Shown in pieces: positions 26,526 through 35,689 of a stretch of 64,000 bases of DNA. Under the pieces are notes generated by a model that searched no databases, was not told the DNA's origin, and was given only the letters and a program-made list of their open reading frames with translations. Origin of the DNA: Halopiger xanaduensis SH-6 (GTDB lineage Archaea; Halobacteriota; Halobacteria; Halobacteriales; Natrialbaceae). The DNA lies in the NCBI RefSeq assembly GCF_000217715.1, contig NC_015666.1:3546270-3610269 (forward strand), written 5' to 3'. A program made the translations under genes and the position numbers. How positions within the stretch are numbered: the first letter of the stretch is position 1; every line of letters begins with the position of its first letter.

Positions 26526-27233
26526 ATGGCGAGACCAGCACGCACGGACGACGATAGCTCCGTAGCCGGTGATATCTTCGGAGTCGTCACCGATAGACAG
26601 TCGTACAAGAATCTGTGCTATCTGGTGCTCGCGGCGCCGCTCGGAATGGCGTACTACACGTTCGTCACGATGGGACTCGTGCTCGGTGCGCTGCTCTCGC
26701 CGATCGGGATCGGCCTCGTCGTTCTGTTCGTGACGCTGCTTACCGTTCGACTCTTCGCCGGGTTCGAGCGGCGGCTCGCGAACGCGTTACTGGGCCTCGA
26801 GTTACAGGCTGAGAACGGTCCCGAAGTCGCGTCAGCCCGGGGCGTTCGAGCGCGAATTACGAGCTATCTCGAGGCGCCCTCGACCTGGCGCGGACTGGGC
26901 TTTCTCATGGTCAAGTTCCCGCTCGGGGTCGTTGCGGTCGTGTTGCTGATCCCGCTGTTCACTGCCCTTTCGCTGGTGACGGCGCCGCTCCGGTATCCGT
27001 ACGCGCCGGAGCTAGTGACCGTCAACGACGAGCCGATCACGTGGTCGATCGAGACGCTACCGGAGGCCGTCCTCGCTGTCATGGTCGCGGCGGTGATCGG
27101 CGTTCTCGTCCTCCATCTCTCGAACGGGTTCGCGTACGTCGCTCGGCAGATGGCGACGGCGCTGCTCGACGAGGGCGTCTCCGAGCCCAGAGGCGGTGAT
27201 GGGAAACCGGCTGCGTCCCGCTCGACGCCGTAG
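26526..27233 (+). CDS. Membrane protein with putative-sensor-type domain
   Basis: 235 residues from MARPARTDDDSSVAG; a GTG four codons earlier (26514) also fits. The order resembles the putative sensor domain family found N-terminal to haloarchaeal kinases: QSYKNLCYLVLAAPLGMAYYTFV, LLTVRLFAGFERRLANALLG, TWRGLGFLMVKFPLG and a last span with an Asn-Gly. Four or five hydrophobic segments are visible. No kinase or output domain follows. ACTATTTCTTAG about 27-35 bp before 26526 is a likely box A. Confidence 0.75.
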   Translation: MARPARTDDDSSVAGDIFGVVTDRQSYKNLCYLVLAAPLGMAYYTFVTMGLVLGALLSPIGIGLVVLFVTLLTVRLFAGFERRLANALLGLELQAENGPEVASARGVRARITSYLEAPSTWRGLGFLMVKFPLGVVAVVLLIPLFTALSLVTAPLRYPYAPELVTVNDEPITWSIETLPEAVLAVMVAAVIGVLVLHLSNGFAYVARQMATALLDEGVSEPRGGDGKPAASRSTP

Positions 27234-27390
27234 CTGAGTCGGGGTTCAGACACTAAGACAGTAGCATTCGCGTGCTTCGAACCAGTCCGTTCCTCGAGTC
27301 GCCGCCCGTTCGATGTTATTCCAGTAAGAGTCGTGATACCGTCCATCACAGCTATAGCCGCTGGCGTCGAACTTTCGAACGGGGATACCC

Positions 27391-27984
27391 ATGCCGAACA
27401 AACGAATCCTGCTCCTCGCCGGCGACTTCGTCGAGGACTACGAGGTAATGGTCCCGTTCCAGGCGCTCCAGATGGTCGGCCACGAGGTTCACGCCGTCTG
27501 TCCGGAGAAGGAGGCGGGCGACGCCTGTCCGACCGCTATCCACGACTTCGAGGGCGGCCAGACCTACACCGAGAAGCCGGGGCACAACTTCGAACTGAAC
27601 CACGATTTCGACGCCGTCGACCCCGCCGACTACGACGCGCTGGTCGTCCCCGGCGGCCGCGCGCCGGAGTACCTCCGCACGTACGACGAGGTCCTCGAGA
27701 TCGTCCGCCACTTCTTCGCGGAAGACAAACCCGTCGCGGCGCTGTGTCACGGCCTGCAGATCCTCGCGGCTGCAGACGTCCTCGAGGGACGGACCTGCAC
27801 GGCGTATCCGGCGCTCGAGGCGGACGTTCGCGGGGCCGGGGGCAACTGGGAGGACGAGGTCACGCGCGACGGCAACCTCGTGACGGCCCAAGCGTGGCCG
27901 GGCCACCCCGACTGGCTCGCCGGGTTCCTCGACGTGCTCGGAACAAACATCGATCACGCCGAGCCGGCGGCCGCGGACGACTGA
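27391..27984 (+). CDS. DJ-1/PfpI family protein
   Basis: 197 residues. The N-terminal [21 protein letters not shown] holds E15, the conserved acid. [17 protein letters not shown] and the nucleophile elbow [18 protein letters not shown] carry C119-H120. [16 protein letters not shown] ends the fold. Family members include glyoxalase III-type, deglycase-like and stress proteins; the substrate is not evident. Confidence 0.9.
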   Translation: MPNKRILLLAGDFVEDYEVMVPFQALQMVGHEVHAVCPEKEAGDACPTAIHDFEGGQTYTEKPGHNFELNHDFDAVDPADYDALVVPGGRAPEYLRTYDEVLEIVRHFFAEDKPVAALCHGLQILAAADVLEGRTCTAYPALEADVRGAGGNWEDEVTRDGNLVTAQAWPGHPDWLAGFLDVLGTNIDHAEPAAADD

Positions 27985-28037
27985 GCGGCGCGCTCGAGGC
28001 GCGTCGACCCGTCGTACGTCGGCTCTTTCCGTCCGCG

Positions 28038-28064
28038 CCGCCGACGCTATCGGCGGTCTTTTTT
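28038..28064 (+). terminator. Intrinsic terminator-like hairpin with T-run
   Basis: CCGCCGA-CGCTA-TCGGCGG is a perfect 7-bp stem followed directly by TCTTTTTT, about 55 bp after the DJ-1/PfpI stop codon and just before the next gene. Archaeal polymerase needs mainly the T-run, so termination here is likely. Confidence 0.6.
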
Positions 28065-28087
28065 CGATTCGCTTCCGAGCTAGCGGT

Positions 28088-28855
28088 ATGACCGCCGCGA
28101 CAGTCGCCGACCTGCTCGCCCGCGAGTTCCGCGAGGAGTACGACGACCGGACGACCCTCGTCGACGCGACGGAGCGGGAGTACGACTACCACTGGCTCTG
28201 TACCTCCTCGTGGAAGGCCGGCAACTTCCTGCGCCACTCCGGGGTCCGCCAGGGCGTCACCGTCGGCGTCGTCGGCGACGGCCCGCTCGCGCTGCTGGCG
28301 TTCTTCGGCACGACGCTGCTCGAGGGGACCACATACTTCGAACCGCCCGCAGACCTCGCCGACACGGACGACTTCCGCGCGCTGGTCGCCCCCGTTCGCG
28401 ACCTCGAGTCGGGGACCTACGCCCTCCCGCCGGGCGCCCAGCGCGTCGGCTACGGCGCCAAACCCGAGGAACCCGACATCCACAACTTCGACGCCGGAAT
28501 CTGGAGCGAGAACCCGGCGTTCCCGCCGCTATCGATCGAGCCCGAGACCGCGATCCTCACTAACGGCGAGCGAACCGTGAGCCACGCCGAGGCGCTCGAG
28601 GCGGCCCGCGCGGTGATCGACGAGTACGGGATCGGGCAGGGTGAGCGGGTCGTCGTCCGCGCCCCGCTGTCGAGCCTCGAGGCGGTCGTCGCGGGTGTGA
28701 TCGCGCCGCTGCTGGCAGAGGGCGTGATCGTGCTGACCGAATCGGCGGCCGAGACGACGGTCGATCGGGGCGACTACGCGGTCGCCGGCGGCGAGCCGGA
28801 CGCGTCGGTCCCGGAGCCGGAGCGCATCGCCCTCGAGGGCGTTTCCGTCGAGTAG
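28088..28855 (+). CDS. Truncated AMP-ligase-like (acetyl-CoA synthetase-like) protein
   Basis: 255 residues. The first part resembles the N-terminal region of AMP-forming ligases: ATEREYDYHWLCTSSWKAGNFLRHSGVRQGVTVGVVGDGPLALLAFFGTTLLEGTTYF recalls the start of acyl-CoA synthetases. There is no phosphate-binding TSGTTGxPK loop and no C-terminal lid domain. The second half repeats a similar pattern (LTNGERTVSHAEALEAARAVIDEYGIGQGERVVVRAPLS). Adenylation activity is therefore unlikely; a regulatory or structural role is possible. Similar short proteins are, as I recall, conserved in haloarchaea. Confidence 0.6.
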   Translation: MTAATVADLLAREFREEYDDRTTLVDATEREYDYHWLCTSSWKAGNFLRHSGVRQGVTVGVVGDGPLALLAFFGTTLLEGTTYFEPPADLADTDDFRALVAPVRDLESGTYALPPGAQRVGYGAKPEEPDIHNFDAGIWSENPAFPPLSIEPETAILTNGERTVSHAEALEAARAVIDEYGIGQGERVVVRAPLSSLEAVVAGVIAPLLAEGVIVLTESAAETTVDRGDYAVAGGEPDASVPEPERIALEGVSVE

Positions 28856-28879
28856 CCGCACCGACTCTCCTCGCTGCGC

Positions 28880-30487
28880 TCACAGCTCCCGGTACGGCAA
28901 CCCCTCGAGCGCCGGTCCCGAAAGCACGTTGCCCTCGTGGGTAAACCGGGATCCGTGGCAGGGGCAGTCCCAGGTTCGCTCGGCGTCGTTCCACCGGACG
29001 AGACAGCCCATGTGGGGGCAGACCGCCGAGACGGCGTGGATCGTGTCGTCCTCGTCGCGGTAGAGGCCCATCGGGCGGCCCGTTCGTCGGATGAGGCTCG
29101 CGTCGCCCGCCTCCGGCATATCGTCCGCATCGGCGCCGAGCGACCGGAGCATCGACTTGATCCGGTCACCGACGAAGCTACCGCCGACTTTGCTGTTCTC
29201 CTCGAGGAAGGTCTTCGCGGCGGATTTGGGCGGCAGCCGCTGGGGATCGAAGACGTCGGCCCACGGGCTCGAGCCCTCGACGATCAGATCTGAGAGGATC
29301 ACCCCGGCGGCGGTGCCGCCGGTCATCCCCCAGCCCTTGAACCCGGTGCCGACGTAGACGTGCTTCGAGAACGGGTCGATCGAGCCGATGAAGGGGACCT
29401 GGTCGACGGGCGAGTAGTCCATCGTCGACCAGCGGTACTCGATCGATTCGACGGTGAAGTTCTCGCGGGCGAACTGCTCGCAGCGACGGTACCGCTCGGA
29501 GGTCGGCACGCCGCTGACGCTCGGCTTGTGGCTCTGCCCGCCGACGATGAGGAGTTCCTCGCCTTCCGCGGCGTCGCCGTGTTCCGCCGCCGCAGCGTCG
29601 ACCGGGTGCGTCCGCATCGTCGCCGCCGGCGACGCGGTGTTGTAGTACATCCCCTCGGGCGGTTCTTCCTCGATCCGGACCGCCAGCAGGTACGCGCGGT
29701 GGGGGTGCATCCGCGAGAAGTAGCCCGCCCGGTCGTGGAAGGGGAAGTGCGTCGCGACGACGACGTCGTCGGCGACGACCTCCCCGCGCTCGGTCTCGAG
29801 ACGGCAGGGAGAACCGGGCTCGAGATCGAGCGCCTGCGTCTCCTCGAAGACGTAGCTGCCGTCGCCGTGGATCGCCTCGGCGATCGCGAGCAGGTACTTT
29901 CGGGGGTGAAACTCCGCCTGATCGTCGAACCGCACGGCCGGGCCGGTATCGAAGGGCAGCGGCGTCTCCTCGAAGTACGACGCCGGCAGGTCGAGCCGCT
30001 GGGCTGCCCGCACCTCGTCCTGGATCTGCTCGACGTCGTCGGGGGAGGCCGCGTAGGTGTACGCCGGCGTCCGCCGGAAGTCGCAGTCGATGTCGTACTC
30101 GTCGATCAGTCGCGCGACCTCCTCGATCGCCGCCTCGTTCGCGTCGGCGTACTGGCGCGCTTTGTCCTCGTCGAACTGCGAGAGCAGCGTGTCGTAAATG
30201 AGGCCGTGCTGGGAGGTGAGCTTCGCCGTCGTGTGGCCCGTCGTGCTCTCGACGATGCGGTCCGACTCGAGGACGGCGACGGCCTTTCCGGCTTCCTTCA
30301 GTTCGAGCGCGGTCGTCAGGCCGGTGATGCCGCCGCCGACGACGGCGACGTCGACGTCCAGTCCGTCGTCGAACGGTTCGTAGTCGGTCGTCGGCGTCGT
30401 GGCCAGCCACAGCGACTCGGGGCGCAGAGACGCGGGGTCGGGACCGGCGTAGGCGTCCGGTTTCGAATTAGCGGGATCGTCGGACAT
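28880..30487 (-). CDS. FAD-dependent oxidoreductase with C-terminal Rieske domain
   Basis: 535 residues. The DAO-type flavin module has VAVVGGGITGLTTALELKEAG and VLESDRIVESTTGHTTAKLTSQHGL near the N-terminus, and GTGFKGWGMTGGTAAGVILSDLI at about 390. The C-terminal 60 residues form a Rieske [2Fe-2S] domain with CPHMGC and CPCHGS. Proteins with this arrangement are known in bacteria and haloarchaea, with unidentified electron acceptors and amine or amino acid-like substrates. Predicted soluble: no signal peptide. Confidence 0.9.
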   Translation of the reverse strand: MSDDPANSKPDAYAGPDPASLRPESLWLATTPTTDYEPFDDGLDVDVAVVGGGITGLTTALELKEAGKAVAVLESDRIVESTTGHTTAKLTSQHGLIYDTLLSQFDEDKARQYADANEAAIEEVARLIDEYDIDCDFRRTPAYTYAASPDDVEQIQDEVRAAQRLDLPASYFEETPLPFDTGPAVRFDDQAEFHPRKYLLAIAEAIHGDGSYVFEETQALDLEPGSPCRLETERGEVVADDVVVATHFPFHDRAGYFSRMHPHRAYLLAVRIEEEPPEGMYYNTASPAATMRTHPVDAAAAEHGDAAEGEELLIVGGQSHKPSVSGVPTSERYRRCEQFARENFTVESIEYRWSTMDYSPVDQVPFIGSIDPFSKHVYVGTGFKGWGMTGGTAAGVILSDLIVEGSSPWADVFDPQRLPPKSAAKTFLEENSKVGGSFVGDRIKSMLRSLGADADDMPEAGDASLIRRTGRPMGLYRDEDDTIHAVSAVCPHMGCLVRWNDAERTWDCPCHGSRFTHEGNVLSGPALEGLPYREL

Positions 30488-30587
30488 GGGGAATCAGCGC
30501 CTCTCCCTATCCACACCGGGGGGCAAAAGGCTGGGCCATGCGACGGTCGCCTCGCGGGACGCTCGTTCGAGACGACGCTCACCGCGC

Positions 30588-31553
30588 TCAGTACTTGAGC
30601 GCGCGCCGAATCCCGTCTTCGATGCGCTCCGCATCGGGCAGGTAGCCGTCCTCGCGGGCGAACAGCGGCACGGGGACATCGTAGCCGGTGACACGCTCGA
30701 CCGGCGCCTCGAGGTAGAGGAACGCTTCCTCGTTGATCCGGGCGGTGATCTCGCCGGCCAGCCCGCCGGTTCGGGGCGCCTCGTGGACGACGACGCAGCG
30801 GCCGGTCTTCCGCACCGAGTCGGCGATCGTCTCCGTGTCGAGCGGGTACAGTGTCCGCGGATCGATCACCTCGACGCTCGCGTCGATCTCGTCGACGGCC
30901 TCGAGCGTCTCGCGGAGCATCGAGCCCCACGCGACCACCGTCACGTCGTCGCCCGCCTCAACGACGCGGGCCTCGCCCAGCGGTACCTCGTGATCGTCGG
31001 GGACCTCCTCGCGGAACGAGCGGTAGAGCCGCGTCGGCTCCATGAACACCACCGGATCGGGGCTGCGGATCGACGACCGGAGCAGCCCCGCCGTCTCGGC
31101 CGGCGAGGACGGAATCGCGACCTTCAGGCCCGGCACGTGCGAGAAGCCGGCTTCGAAGCTCTCGGAGTGCAACTCGAGGGCGTGGATCCCGCCGCCGTAG
31201 GGCGTCCGGATCGTCATCGGACAGGTGATCGTCCCGCGGGTGCGGCTCCGAATTCGGGCGACGTGCTGGGCGAGCTGGTGAAAGCCCTGGTAGAGGAAGC
31301 TCTGGAACTGGATCTCGGGGACGGGCCGCATACCGGTGGCGGCCAGGCCGACGCCGACGCCGACGATGCCCGCCTCGGCGACCGGCGAGTCGAACACGCG
31401 GTTCGGGTAGTCGTCGATCAGCCCCTCGGTCGCCCGGAACACGCCGCCGGCCCGACCAACGTCCTCGCCGTAGACGACGACGCTGTCGTCGCGCTCGAGT
31501 TCCGAGCGCAGCGTCCGGCCGACCGCCTCGATCATCCGGAGGCGTTCAGCCAT
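30588..31553 (-). CDS. 2-oxoacid dehydrogenase E1 component, beta subunit
   Basis: 321 residues from MAERLRMIEAVGRTLRSELE. Family features: VVVYGEDVGRAGGVFRATEGL, RVFDSPVAEAGIVGVGVGLAATGMRPVPEIQF and HPRTLYPLDTETI-type C-terminal region (IDPRTLYPL). E1 alpha and beta form the TPP-dependent decarboxylase of pyruvate/branched-chain 2-oxoacid dehydrogenase complexes. The start overlaps the alpha gene by 8 bp. No E2 or E3 gene is adjacent, so the substrate and even the full complex remain undefined. Confidence 0.92.
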   Translation of the reverse strand: MAERLRMIEAVGRTLRSELERDDSVVVYGEDVGRAGGVFRATEGLIDDYPNRVFDSPVAEAGIVGVGVGLAATGMRPVPEIQFQSFLYQGFHQLAQHVARIRSRTRGTITCPMTIRTPYGGGIHALELHSESFEAGFSHVPGLKVAIPSSPAETAGLLRSSIRSPDPVVFMEPTRLYRSFREEVPDDHEVPLGEARVVEAGDDVTVVAWGSMLRETLEAVDEIDASVEVIDPRTLYPLDTETIADSVRKTGRCVVVHEAPRTGGLAGEITARINEEAFLYLEAPVERVTGYDVPVPLFAREDGYLPDAERIEDGIRRALKY

Positions 31554-32631
31554 CCGTCTCACCTCCCCGCTCCGCCTCGAAGGCCTCGAGTTGCGCCTCC
31601 AGATAGGGCGGCATCTCGTCGTAGACGTAGCGGAACATGTCCGCGGGATCGACCTCCTCGCGCGCCGTTCGCGCGCGGTCGATCGCGTCGGCGAGTTCGG
31701 ACTCGATCCGTTCGTCGATCTCGTCTTCCGTTTCGTCGTCGAGGAGGCCGCGGTCCTCGAGGAACACCTGGAAGCGGAGGATGGGGTCACGGGCCTCCCA
31801 CTCGGACTCCTCCTCGGGCTCGCGGTAGGCGGTCGGGTCGTCGGAGGTCGTGTGCATCGACCGCCGGTAGGTCAGCGCCTCGATGAGCACCGGCTCCCCG
31901 TCGCGGGCCTGCTCGATGGCCTCCTGGGCGACCCGGTAGACGCCCAGCACGTCGTTGCCGTCGACCCGGATTCCGTCGATACCGGCCGCGATGGCCTTCT
32001 GGGCGAACGTCTCCGCCTTAGTCTGTTTCTCGATGCCGGTCGAGATGGCGTAGCGGTTGTTCTGGCAGACGAAGACCGTCTGGGCGTCGTAGACGCCGGC
32101 GAAGTTAAAGGCCTCGTAGACGTCGCCCTCGCTGGTCGCGCCGTCGCCGAAGTAGGTGACAGCGACGTTGTCCCGGTCCTGCAGCGCCTCTCCCCAGCCG
32201 ACGCCGACGGCGTGCAGCGGCTGGCTGCCGACCGGGATCGCCGGCGGCAGGGCGCCCTCGCCGTCCGGGATCTCGGCGCCCTCCTCCATCCCCAGCGCGT
32301 ACTGCAGGATCTGCTCGGGCGGCGTTCCGCGGACGAGGAGGGCCGGCTGCTCGCGGAACGAGGGGACGATCCAGTCGCCGTCGGCCATGGCGAACGCGGT
32401 ACCGACTTGAGCGGCCTCCTGGCCGATCGCGGGCGCGTACGTCCCCAGTTCGCCGCGCCGTTGGAGGGCGATCGCGCGCTCGTCGAGCCGTCTGGACCGC
32501 TTCATCGACTCGTAGAGCTCGAGCAACTGGTCGTCGCTCAGGTCGGGAACCAACTCCTCGTCGACCGTTTCGTCCTCGGCGAGTACCTGCACGGACTCGA
32601 TGGTGAACTCGGCTACGTCCTCGCGGGGCAT
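31546..32631 (-). CDS. 2-oxoacid dehydrogenase E1 component, alpha subunit
   Basis: 361 residues. The TPP-binding motif is GDGATSEGDVYEAFNFAGVY..QNNRYAIS. MHTTSDDPTAYR (phosphorylation-loop region of the family) and the N-terminal YESMKRSRRLDERAIALQRRGELGTYAPAIGQEA are clear. It pairs with the beta subunit gene that follows. The pyruvate versus branched-chain preference cannot be read. Confidence 0.93.
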   Translation of the reverse strand: MPREDVAEFTIESVQVLAEDETVDEELVPDLSDDQLLELYESMKRSRRLDERAIALQRRGELGTYAPAIGQEAAQVGTAFAMADGDWIVPSFREQPALLVRGTPPEQILQYALGMEEGAEIPDGEGALPPAIPVGSQPLHAVGVGWGEALQDRDNVAVTYFGDGATSEGDVYEAFNFAGVYDAQTVFVCQNNRYAISTGIEKQTKAETFAQKAIAAGIDGIRVDGNDVLGVYRVAQEAIEQARDGEPVLIEALTYRRSMHTTSDDPTAYREPEEESEWEARDPILRFQVFLEDRGLLDDETEDEIDERIESELADAIDRARTAREEVDPADMFRYVYDEMPPYLEAQLEAFEAERGGETDG

Positions 32632-32808
32632 GGTGATCGGATGGCACCACTACGCCGGCCAGCGAGTTACTGCGCCGCCCGGCGTGCGACGGGCGCTTAC
32701 GGGCCGTCGGGATCGAACGCGATCGGCGGAGCAATTGCGTGCAGGAAAATCGACGGCGTCTCGAGCACTCGAGCACCGCTTCGACGGCCGATGTCATCGT
32801 GAACGGAA

Positions 32809-33438
32809 TCACAAGTCTCCGCTCGGGACCGTTTTCATCGTCATCCACGGCTTGGTCCCGTAGCTCCGCGCCGACGTCGTCCCCTCGTTGTACTCCTCGG
32901 CCCACTCCGCGAGTACGTGGAAGCTGCCGAAGAGCTCGGCCGCGTCGTCGAGCACCGTCGCCTCGAGCAGTTCGGCGTCGTTTCCCGACGCGACGAGCGC
33001 CGCGTAGCCGCCGGCGACGAGCCCGACGAGCTCGAGCGTGCCGGTCTCCGTTCGATCGGGATGGACGAACGCCAACGCCAGAACCGTTCCCGTGCCGTGG
33101 GGCTCGTTGTCGATCTCGTCGATATCCTCGCGCTCGGTCTCGAGTTTCTCCGCGATGGGCTTTTCCACTTCCTCGAGCCGTTCGACCGGCAGCCCCTCGT
33201 CGTCGAGAAACGCCTCGAGGTCGTCGATCGTTTCGATCTCGGCGTCGTCCGCCCGGACCACGGCCGCTTCGACCACTTCGACCTGCTGGTCGACCGGGAG
33301 ATCGAGTTCCTCGTCGTCGATCTCGATGAACGGCGGCTTCGTCTCGGTCTCCGCGAGCGTCTCTTCGGTACACCCGCTTACGGCGACCAGTGCCGCACTG
33401 GCGCCGGCACATCGAGTTAACAGGTGGCGTCTGTTCAT
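32809..33438 (-). CDS. Tat-type lipoprotein of unknown function
   Basis: 209 residues starting MNRRHLLTRCAGASAAL. A basic head with RR is followed by a short hydrophobic stretch and lipobox ending at Cys23 (VSGC). The mature protein is acidic with mixed helices and strands, including VEKPIAEKLETEREDIDEID and TLELVGLVAGGYAALV. I do not recognise a family with confidence. The 170-bp gap to the E1 operon has no clear gene. Confidence 0.8.
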   Translation of the reverse strand: MNRRHLLTRCAGASAALVAVSGCTEETLAETETKPPFIEIDDEELDLPVDQQVEVVEAAVVRADDAEIETIDDLEAFLDDEGLPVERLEEVEKPIAEKLETEREDIDEIDNEPHGTGTVLALAFVHPDRTETGTLELVGLVAGGYAALVASGNDAELLEATVLDDAAELFGSFHVLAEWAEEYNEGTTSARSYGTKPWMTMKTVPSGDL

Positions 33439-33598
33439 ATTCGGCGAGGGAGGACCAATTCGCGTCGCTGACGGGTCTTTTCCGGGCGGACGGAAAACGC
33501 TTCGCCGCGCACCTGCGCGGCAGCCGCTGCCGGGACGGTTCGCGTCATATGCAACGCCAATCCCTTTTGAGCCGGCTCAGATACCGATTCGATAGCCA

Positions 33599-34903
33599 AT
33601 GGCCCTCGAGGTGTTTCAGCTGTACAATTTCGTCCTGATCCTCGTTGGCGTCGCCATCCTCGGCATCGCGATTTTGCCGCGGTTCATCTCGAACGTTCCC
33701 GTCACGGACCCGATTTTCTATATCGCCTACGGATTTATCCTGTTCTCGCTTCCGCTCGGGATCCCCGAACCGGATCCGCTCGCACAGGGGCACATGGCCG
33801 AGCGATTGACCGAACTCGGCGTGATTATCGCGCTGATGACCGTCGGACTGAAACTCGACCGCCCGCCGGGGTTGCGATCGTGGGAAAGCGTCTGGCGGCT
33901 CCTCGGGATCACGATGCCGGTGACGATCGGGCTGTCGGCGCTGGTCGGCTGGTGGGCCGGTTTCGCGATCCCGACTGCGGTACTGCTCGGCGCCGTGATC
34001 GCGCCGACCGACCCGGTCGTCGCCTCGGAAGTACAGGTCGAAGGCCCCGGCGGAAGCACCGAGGAGCAACCGAAGCCGGAAGCCGACGGACGGGAAGACG
34101 AAGTTCGCTTCGCGCTCTCGGGAGAGTCCGGACTGAACGACGGCTTCGCGTTCCCGTTTACGAACCTGGCGGTCGCGATGGCGCTGGTCGGCGTCGCACC
34201 CGGCAATTGGGTCGGCGAGTGGTTGCTCATCGACGTCGTCTACCGAACCGTCGTCGGCGTCGGCGTCGCCCTCGTGTTAGGCTGGCTGCTGGCTCGATTG
34301 GTGTTTATTGCACCCGTCTCGGAGCCCCTTCCGAAGGCGATGCTCGGCCTCGAGGCGCTGGGCGGGACCCTGGCGGTGTACGGCATCGTCGAGGTCCTCG
34401 GCGGGTACGGATTCATCGGCGTTTTCGTCGCCGCGACGGTGCTTCGCGACTACGAGCGGCGCCACGCCTTCTACGAACCCTTACACGACCTCTCCGAGAA
34501 GGCCGAACAGCTCCTGCAGGTCGCGATCATGACGCTGTTCGGCGGCGCCATCGCCGGCGGCCTCCTCGAGCCGCTGACCCTCGAGTTGTTCCTCGCCGCG
34601 GTCGTGATCGTCTTCCTCGTTCGGCCGGTCGCCGGCATCATCGCCCTGCTTGGATTCGACCGCAGTTGGAGCGAGCGGCTGGCGATTTCGGTCTACGGAC
34701 TGCGCGGCATCGGGACGTTCTACTACCTCGCGTACGCGCTGAACCAGGCACCCTTCGCAGATGCGGAGCGGCTCTGGGCCGTCGCCGCGACGTCGATTCT
34801 GCTCTCGGCAGTGGTGCTCGGAATTACGGCCACGCCGGTCATCGAAAAGCGACTCGGCGAGGAACCGGGCCTCGAGGAGACGATCGGCGACGATCTGGGG
34901 TAA
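33599..34903 (+). CDS. NhaP-type Na+/H+ (cation:proton) antiporter, CPA1 family
   Basis: 434 residues with about 12 membrane spans. Diagnostic motifs are LLGAVIAPTDPVVASEVQ and FALSGESGLNDGFAFPF, both typical of CPA1/NhaP antiporters, and YGLRGIGTFYYLAYAL near the end. A hydrophilic loop (about 148-178) is rich in Glu/Gly/Pro. It would extrude sodium in exchange for protons, relevant to salt and pH homeostasis. Confidence 0.92.
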   Translation: MALEVFQLYNFVLILVGVAILGIAILPRFISNVPVTDPIFYIAYGFILFSLPLGIPEPDPLAQGHMAERLTELGVIIALMTVGLKLDRPPGLRSWESVWRLLGITMPVTIGLSALVGWWAGFAIPTAVLLGAVIAPTDPVVASEVQVEGPGGSTEEQPKPEADGREDEVRFALSGESGLNDGFAFPFTNLAVAMALVGVAPGNWVGEWLLIDVVYRTVVGVGVALVLGWLLARLVFIAPVSEPLPKAMLGLEALGGTLAVYGIVEVLGGYGFIGVFVAATVLRDYERRHAFYEPLHDLSEKAEQLLQVAIMTLFGGAIAGGLLEPLTLELFLAAVVIVFLVRPVAGIIALLGFDRSWSERLAISVYGLRGIGTFYYLAYALNQAPFADAERLWAVAATSILLSAVVLGITATPVIEKRLGEEPGLEETIGDDLG

Positions 34904-35040
34904 CACCCGGGGTTCGAGTCGCTCGAGTACCGGTTTCCAGGGCCGTCCGGTGGTGCTGAGAGCAGCGACGCGTGTTACAACCTGCTACAGTCACCGCCGC
35001 CGTTACAATCCTTTATCCGTCCGTTCGTTGACGCGAGACC

Positions 35041-35598
35041 ATGGTAGACGTCGCGATCGTCGGCGGCGGCCCCGCCGGCCTGAGCGCCGCACTGTTCACC
35101 GCGAAGAACGGCCTCGAGACCGTCGTCTTCGACACGGACGAGACCTGGATGCACAAGGCCCACCTGTTCAATTACCCCGCCATCCGGAGCATCAGCGGCA
35201 GCGAGTTCATGGAACTCACGCGCGGACAAGTGCGCGACCGCGGCGCCGAGGTCCGCGAAGGCGAGGAAGTCACCGACGTCGAACCGAGCGGCGACGGGTT
35301 CGAGATCGAGACCGAGGAAGACACCTACGAGGCCGACTACGTCGTCCTCGCGACCGGCGCGGACCGGTCGATCGCCGAGGATCTCGAGGTAGCGTTTTCC
35401 GATGACGGAACCGTCGACGTCGACCTCGACACCGAGACGAGCGTCGAGGACCTCTACGCCACGGGTGCGATGGTCCGCGACGAGGAATGGCAGGCCGTCA
35501 TCGCCGCCGGCGACGGTGCTTCAGCGGCGCTGGACATCCTGAGCAAGGAGAAGGGCGAGCACTTCCACGACTTCGACGTTCCCGACGACGTGCCGTAA
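35041..35598 (+). CDS. Half-size thioredoxin reductase-like FAD-binding protein
   Basis: 185 residues. The FAD dinucleotide motif VAIVGGGPAGLSAALFTAKNG opens the protein. FNYPAIRSISGSEFMELTRGQ and DYVVLATGADRSIAEDL follow, then a C-terminal GAMVRDEEWQAVIAAGDGASAALDILSKEKGEHFHDFD. The whole NADPH domain with its CxxC is absent, so only the split FAD domain of a TrxR remains. It may bind FAD and act with another reductase. Such short forms occur in haloarchaea. Complete in itself, not a frameshift, as termini look natural. Confidence 0.82.
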   Translation: MVDVAIVGGGPAGLSAALFTAKNGLETVVFDTDETWMHKAHLFNYPAIRSISGSEFMELTRGQVRDRGAEVREGEEVTDVEPSGDGFEIETEEDTYEADYVVLATGADRSIAEDLEVAFSDDGTVDVDLDTETSVEDLYATGAMVRDEEWQAVIAAGDGASAALDILSKEKGEHFHDFDVPDDVP

Positions 35599-35689
35599 CT
35601 CGAGTCGAAGGTGGGAGTCGAGATCAACCGCGGTTCAGGTCGCCCCTTTCGGGGTTCACGGTTATCGCCTATCCGACCCAGCACGACGC

